A stretch of DNA of 64,000 nucleotides from contig JAKUCV010000928.1 in assembly GCA_028386065.3 (NCBI GenBank), positions 192,517 through 256,516 of the forward strand, written 5' to 3'. The stretch is from Turnera subulata (Eukaryota > Streptophyta > Magnoliopsida > Malpighiales > Passifloraceae). Positions 57,618 to 64,000 of this stretch are shown one piece after another. Below the pieces are notes generated by a model, which saw nothing but the letters and a program-made list of their open reading frames with translations, was not told where the DNA came from and did no database searches. The first letter of the stretch is position 1; every line of letters starts with the position of its first letter. The position numbers were made by a program, and so were the translations under genes.

Positions 57618-60600
57618 CTACGATGACACAGATTGAAGAATGGCATCCAGCACAGCTTCTTTGGTTGGCAAAGCTGGTATTGCACCTCTCTCTTTGACAG
57701 TCAATGCACCACAGGCATTAGCAAATCTAAGAGCCTCTCTTAGTTGGTCCTCATTCTACAAAACATTAATCGGCCACACCCAGATGTATCAGGACATATC
57801 AGGAATAACAGCCATTCTAAATTGTTGTTTATGACCAGGAAGTTGTAAGCAACATAGATCAGCAACTCAGACAGAGGAACATGATAACAGAGAAGATTAT
57901 TTTAGATGTAAAGGAAAAATTAAGGATTTACAAAAGGCTTCACCTGAAGCAATGACAGATTCTTGGCAAGCTGTGTCAAAATTCCTGCCACAAAAGCATC
58001 CCCAGCACCAGTAGTATCCACCGCATCTACCTTAAAACCTTTGACTCTTCCATTGAAATCCTAAGACCACATAAAACATTGCAATATACAGAATTTGAGC
58101 CATGCTAGAAAAAGAGTTGCTGAATGGTACTGGAACTGTGATCAAAGAAAACTACTGTGCCAATCATAATAGTTCTGGATAAAACTCATAAGCCAAACCT
58201 TCAATGTGTATTGAAAAAACAAACCCCTTATATCTGTAACAAAGCTAACTTTCAAGGAAGAGAGGATATATATAGCAAGTTACAAGGGGGTGTTGAGAAT
58301 TTGAGAAAGTTTGTTCTTTCAGCACACTTGGTATATTCAAGTTTTCCAAATATTGACACAGGCATGTGTATAGTGAAACATATATATTGAATATTTAGGA
58401 ACCGACATGCACCAGAATGCAAGCCAACTGATGATTTAATAAGAACTGAGAATCAAGTGAGCAGGTCATTCAGCAATCAGGTTTAACCCCTCTTCCCATT
58501 TTTGATATTGCATGATAAGTATAATGGTCACTGGATCTTTTGTTTCTCTACAGCTCTTGGTGAGCAAAACACATTTCTGGATCAGAAGGAAAGTATTGCG
58601 GTTATATAGTTTCTTCCACTCTCACAGCAAGATTAATGCCTAAAACTATCACAAGCAAATGTAGAAACAGCAGGAAAGCAGGATGGGAAACTGGTGCTGT
58701 GGAAGTAACAAAAAAACCATCTTTTAAAATTTGACCAGTGGTGAGGAGAGAGTACCCGTTCTCTGGGCCTTGGAACTCACCTTGGTGTAATACCTGCAAC
58801 CATCCGGGCCTTCAGTGACAAGGAGCAACTTAAGATTTGGATGGAAGAACTTACGGACAACAGCATCATCATATGGATCTTCACCCTTAGTTAAGAAAGC
58901 TATTTCTTCTTCACTTACCTGACAAAGTTTGATACCATCATTGGAAGGCATATCTTCACATTTTTGTTTGAAAATGTCAAAGAAAACAAGAATGAATTGC
59001 CACCAAGAAAAGTCATTTCCTCCAAATTTCGCTCAGGTGGTTACCTTAATGATATCAGCCGTCTCCCAGATGCTCAGAATGCCTTCTCTGGCACTCTCTG
59101 CAGATGGCCAGAGAGGAAGCCTCAGGTTAGGATCATAGGAAAGCACAACACCCGCATCCTTCGCAGCTTTTGCTGCTGCAATGTGCGCAGACTTGCATGG
59201 CTCTGTTATAAGACTTATAGAACCATAATGAAATATTTTTGCCTGTCAAGATAAAACAGAATGGCAGATAAAAAAGAGAAGAAGACAAAAATGATGCAAC
59301 AGGAGAGAGCTAGGATGCTGCTGTATAGTCTTCAAATTGGTGAAAGAAATGAAACACCATACATAATTTTAAGTACCAAATATAGGTATAATTCATATAG
59401 ATGCTCACTTGAATTTTCAAGTTTCCTAGATTAAGAATGTTTATATTTTACCTTCAACTGTACAGAAAAATTAGCAGTTAAAAGAATACCTTCTTGATCA
59501 GATCAATATCAAGTTCAGCTTCTTCGAGTAACATATCTGCACTAGGATTGCGGTAAAACATGAACTCACGTTCTCCATCACTCCTCAATGTAACAAATGC
59601 TAAAGCAGTTCGTGCGCCAGGGTCAAAACGCATTCCTTCATTGTTCACATTATTCTCCTTCAGTATATCAGCAAGCATGTACCCAAATTCATCTTCACCA
59701 ACCTGTGCATGTCCGACAAAATTGAGATCTGAGAAAATAATCAGAGATAAAACTGTTTCTTGTTAATTATTTTTGAAGTACATGAGAATAAGGTCGCACG
59801 TCATGTGATCCACAAAACTTTGGAAAACCATTGAATTTGATAAAGAGATCTTATTACAAATTATCCCAAGAATCGCTGAAGGTAAGAGGAAGCAGAAAAA
59901 GGCTGTTGTTGACAGAGTTCACATATATTTGTATGTTATTGTCTACAGATAATTTTGCTCACTTAATCAGCAATATAGCTTCAGTTGCAAAAGATGGCTA
60001 ATAGACATCTGAGTTAAAGCCTCTCTGCCATCATACATCATATGTTTATAGAAATGATCAAGAAATATTCGAAGAGAGATAGATTTCCAATCCAACAAGC
60101 CGTATCAACTTAGGAATGCCCTGGACCCATCTAAGCAAGCTTCATCCAACTCATAAAAGTGAAAAGGATTTACAACAACGGTTCCACTTGTAGACACACT
60201 CATTCAATATCCAAACCACGAGCACTATCTCATGCATTCAAACATCCCGAAATGGTTATCTGCCAATGCCTAACCAATCATAAAGCAACGATGTAAAGGC
60301 TTTTTCACCATGAGTCTTGCAATCTTTCCTCTATCTTATTCCCCATCAAGACTGGCAGATTAGGTGCACAATTGCAGTCAAAATCGTACCTTCCCAATAA
60401 AAGCTGATGAGCCGCCAAGCCGAGAAATACCAACAGCAACATTAGCAGGTGCCCCTCCAGGAGCCTTTTTAAAGGCCGGTGCATCAGCCAAAGAAAGACC
60501 ACTAGTAGTTGGGACAAAATCAATTAGCATCTCCCCAAAGCAAACCACAAGAGGGGAGTCTTTTGATTCTGCTATCCCATCACTCGATAATGCTTTACCT

Positions 60601-61177
60601 AAAATGCGCAAAAGACAATGAGAGGCAGAAAAAGGAAATAAGAACTCACAAATTGGAAAGCACCAGTTTCAAGCAGTGGCAGTGTGGCACAGTGGTCGCT
60701 CCTAAAAAATGGGATAGAAATAAATATAACATCAAATTGGTTCAATAGAGATTATTGGTATTTATACCCAGATAGTTCGTCCTAGAATCATCACTAAAAT
60801 AAAGGAACTTCCACGGCAGGATTTTAAATTACATGCCAAATTTCCCCCTATTTTTGAATCTTTCCATTTAATCAGCTGAAGTTAAACCTTGATCAAGTTT
60901 ATCATTTCCAATCATTGCAATTTGTACAAAATACTCGACGCATTAGGGGGGACAAACGAAAACCACCGAAAAGCATGGAGTCCGGCACAAAGTGAACCCG
61001 TTTGAGAGCGAGAAAAAGAATCTTACTATGGAAAGCAAATCGAGGAATCGAAACAAGAGGCGGACAAGAGAAGGCCGGAGGTCTAACATTTCCGCTGCTT
61101 CTGAAGCTAAGTTCTTGACGAGAACTCAAAGCCACACCACCCAAGCAAAAGGCAGTAGTAGAGTGAAGAGCCGCCAT
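57618..61177 (-). CDS. Chloroplast fructokinase (pfkB family)
   Basis: Phosphorylates fructose with ATP to fructose 6-phosphate, here probably in plastids. Seven exons: 61177-61027, 60598-60390, 59702-59490, 59242-59045, 58918-58781, 58060-57944 and 57755-57618, together 387 residues with continuous frame. The first 50 or so residues ([14 protein letters not shown]..., rich in Ser, Arg and hydrophobics) look like a transit peptide. The pfkB body starts at [14 protein letters not shown]. Signature 1 is [10 protein letters not shown] (from residue 98). Signature 2 is DTTGAGDAF (318-326) with catalytic Asp324. The frame extends five codons above the ATG only to a GTG, so the ATG at 61177 is the start. 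It resembles the plastid isoforms (Arabidopsis At1g66430 type) rather than the cytosolic enzymes, which lack the leader. Intact. Confidence 0.92.
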
Positions 61178-63451
61178 GCACTTGAAACCCACTTTTCTCT
61201 AAACCGCGAAAAAGGAACCCACTTATGTCTATTTTTCCTACAGGGTTGCTGGTTTTGTTTTTTACCCACAAAATAGAGAAAGAGATAGGCGCCACTAGGT
61301 AACTAGTGTTGTTGGATAAATCAATGGTGGGTTGTGTTGTTTGGAGATCTTGAAGCGGAACGAGCAAGGAGCGACTGGAACAACTTTCTTCTTGTCACTT
61401 TGTGGGTGCCATCTAGGACATCAACTAACTGTAAATAAACCAAAAAAAAAAAAATCCCACTTTAACTGTTAGTTTCTAACCATTCCGTTTGTACTGACAG
61501 TTATTTTCCTCCGCCGATTCCTTTGCAAACATTGTATTGTTCGTTCTTCTGCTCTTTTTAATCCAACAACGTTGTATTGTCTTTAGTTCCAAAACCACTA
61601 AGGTTGGACTTTGCTAATTAACCCACTATACAATAAAAATAGAACCACGCCTGTGGCATATAAAAAAGAAGAAAATTATTTTTTTTTTTTGGGGAAAATC
61701 ACTTGGGAAATTGATAAAGCCACTTTGTTGTGAAGCTGTTCCTATTTTTACCTACTAATAATACAAGAAGAATCCACCATGAATCCGGGAGAAAATATTG
61801 TGTTTTATCCTTTTTCCAAAAAAAAAATATTTTAACTGCCACGTACCATGTACCAGTTACAAGAATAAGCTTCATTCCTGCCTTCTTTTCTTTCCTTCTG
61901 TTTTTCTCTTTGCAGGTCCTTTTCATGTGTTACAGAAGGGAAAATACCTGACCAGGTAGCAGAAGTTGGATATAAAGAGGCTCTGATTGGACGGAAAGCA
62001 ACTTTTTGATTTTATACCATCTTATTGTGAAACACGTCCTCGTTACAGATCGGTAGGTGTAATAGAAGGATTGAATAAAATGTGGACCTTAAAAATGAAC
62101 CAAAAAGAAAGGCATGCAATATATATTGTAGAATCTATAATACCCAACATATAGTATATTGTTCAGCATTCATAGATTCTCTTTTTGTTTATGAGACGAG
62201 GTGTGTGCTAAAGATAGTTAAATTCTAGGATTTTTTTCTATCGTGGCAGGTGCTAGGTGGGCCTTTCGATTATATAACCCACATCACCAAATATTTCTTA
62301 TTTTTGGTTAGTAACAATTCATGATTATTCTCCCTTTTTCGACAAAAAAAAAACATGATTATTCTCTCTTTCAAAGGGGAAAAAAATATTTTTTTTAATC
62401 AAGAAAAATAATTTATATTTGTTCTCCTGAGAAAACGGAAGCCTACAAAATATTGCTAAAAAAAAAGGCAACAAAAAATAATTTAGTAGGCCCATCTAGG
62501 GTGCGAGCGACTAATAACATGAACGAGTAGCCCACTTAGCACAGGCTGTATGTGGGCCGAGAAGAACATGAATAGAATCCTTTTGTTCCTTACAATGGAA
62601 CAAAGCCCGTATTGTTATTATTGGGCTTAGCCTGTCTAGTATGTTAGTGGTCCAAAATAAGCAGAGAAAGGAAACTTCTCTTTACATTCTAAACAGAATG
62701 GGAACTTCTTCAGGTTCTGAACGGTTAGTTATAAAATAGCAAGCTTGGTAATTCCACACAAAGAAATAATCTTATAGTCACAACTTGCCCACTGCCACTA
62801 GTGTAGTATAATAATGTAATTTAAACCATTATCTCACTTTTGTGGTGGGATTAATTTTTCCTTTGACGACTTTGTATTTTAAAGCTCGTATACAAAACAA
62901 CTATCAGATCAGCATTGTGCCATGAACTATAAGTTTGTTAATAAAAATATAAGAGCTATAACTTATAAGTTAATAGGAACAGATCATCATTCTACAACTA
63001 TTTCATATAATATATAACATGAATAGTCAGCTAAACAATACGCGTTAGTTTTCTTGTATAATCAGAAGTCAACTAGTAATATACAATCCAACAATGGATA
63101 GGCAAAGAAGTAATAATAGATTAGCCCCCCAAGAGTAGCCAACTAACTTATTCTTTTGGAAAAACATATACTCGTTTTACAACAACTGTATATTAACGAC
63201 TAAAACTGCCAATAATGAGAAGATGCAGGCGAATTGGAATTTTTGGGGATCATGGTTTTATTGATCCTTGCCGTTGAAATCACCCATATCCAAGCTGCAT
63301 GTGCATCACATGCATTCCACTACCAACATGTGCTTTTCCAGTTAGTTCATGATGATTATTTGCTTCAAAGTCACACAAAACAGATGGCCATAGTTACACG
63401 TCAAACAGTATCGCCACCATTTATGGCAAGGCAAGGAAACCTTGAATTAAT
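61178..63451. other. Intergenic DNA upstream of the fructokinase
   Basis: Presumed promoter and leader of the fructokinase at the left end, then AT-rich sequence with no supported gene. GGGCC-type motifs around 62490-62640 (for example TGTGGGCCGAG) have no gene next to them that I can see. Confidence 0.4.
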
Positions 63452-63453
63452 TA

Positions 63454-63721
63454 CTCCCTGCATCCCATTTTAATTGACGTTTTTGGGAAGAAATTTTGTT
63501 CCTAAAAATTGTCGCTTTACAATTTTCATTGATCATTAATTGAGTTTTTTTTTTTCATATTTATCCTTTGTTTTATATAACAATTACATCTAGTTTGTCT
63601 ATTTCTATTAAAAATAAAATAAGAGTAAATTTGTCAAATAATCCTAGATTCTAGACTATTAATTATTTTCCTTAATTTGTGTGAAGATTCTTTAAACTCA
63701 ATTAAGATAGAATGGAGGGAG
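63454..63721. mobile_element. Stowaway MITE
   Basis: 268 bp with inverted ends CTCCCTGCATCCCATTTTAA and, on the other strand, CTCCCTCCATTCTATCTTAA, flanked by TA (63452-63453, 63722-63723). Such elements are mobilised by mariner transposases and share the CTCCCTCCG-type end with the mariner element at 34116. Confidence 0.88.
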
Positions 63722-64000
63722 TATATATATCTATGAAAAATAATGTTTATTGTAAGGGATGATTTGATTTCACATGCTTTTCTCTTAAATAATCCTGATA
63801 TGTGATGCATGCCATTTTGTGGTCGCCATTAACTAGTTTTTTTTTTTTTTTATGAACGCCATTAACTAGTTTAGTATTACTATATATTATATGGAGCACT
63901 ACCATCTATGAACGGTGAACACCATGGTCATTCAAGGGCCACAGAAAATGTGAGAAACAGCATGTTAGCTTGCTCTTTACCATCAGCATGTTAATTAGCT

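Noticed and set aside
61178..61192. Longer fructokinase N-terminus
   Set aside because: The upstream start codon is GTG; the ATG at 61177 gives a normal transit-peptide start.
63234..63473. Small ORF with a hydrophobic start resembling a signal peptide
   Set aside because: Not supported by any family similarity, overlaps the Stowaway MITE end and is likely chance.

Overview
This is a stretch of a plant nuclear genome, most likely a eudicot. The signs are multi-exon genes with GT-AG introns and AT-rich introns, nuclear tRNA genes, plant transposon classes (Ty3/gypsy-type LTR DNA, plant L1-like LINEs, a DD39D mariner, hAT, Stowaway), and plant-specific families (RHD6-type bHLH, HYL1/DRB1, P-class PPR, receptor-like cytoplasmic kinase, polcalcin, plastid fructokinase). 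I cannot name the species. Gene islands sit at both ends and in the middle, separated by transposon-rich DNA. Left island (2.1-10.5 kb): a root-hair regulator of the RHD6/RSL class I bHLH family, then a HYL1/DRB1-like double-stranded-RNA-binding protein. The DRB1-like gene has a greatly enlarged C-terminus because a block of intron plus exon was duplicated in tandem. From 11.3 to 26.8 kb lie four related 2.9-4.6 kb TG...CA elements with 5-bp target duplications and no protein-coding core. One copy hosts two others inserted in opposite orientation; the fourth splits an older 0.8-kb poly(A) retroposon. These elements look like solo LTRs of a very-long-LTR retrotransposon, yet they carry a conserved gene-like splice-site layout and arrays of short hairpins whose stems vary in a compensatory way. 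This is the most unusual structure in the window. Middle: an intronless PPR gene (27.4-28.9 kb), two tRNA-Asn(GTT) genes with a 144-bp triplicated repeat next to one of them, and a 6.1-kb mariner-like element (34.1-40.2 kb). The mariner's five-exon transposase is open apart from one stop codon, and its 3.4-kb second intron carries foreign ORFs. A tRNA-Ser(AGA) follows, then two degenerate LINEs, a hAT element and a small MITE. Right island (52.8-61.2 kb): a receptor-like cytoplasmic kinase, a polcalcin and a chloroplast-targeted fructokinase. From memory of the Arabidopsis map, RHD6, a kinase of this type and a pfkB fructokinase lie close together (At1g66470, At1g66460, At1g66430), so the gene order looks like old eudicot synteny stretched by the insertions. 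A Stowaway MITE lies near the right edge. The genes do not form a shared pathway; they are separate transcription units. Exon borders were placed by hand from splice signals and reading-frame continuity.
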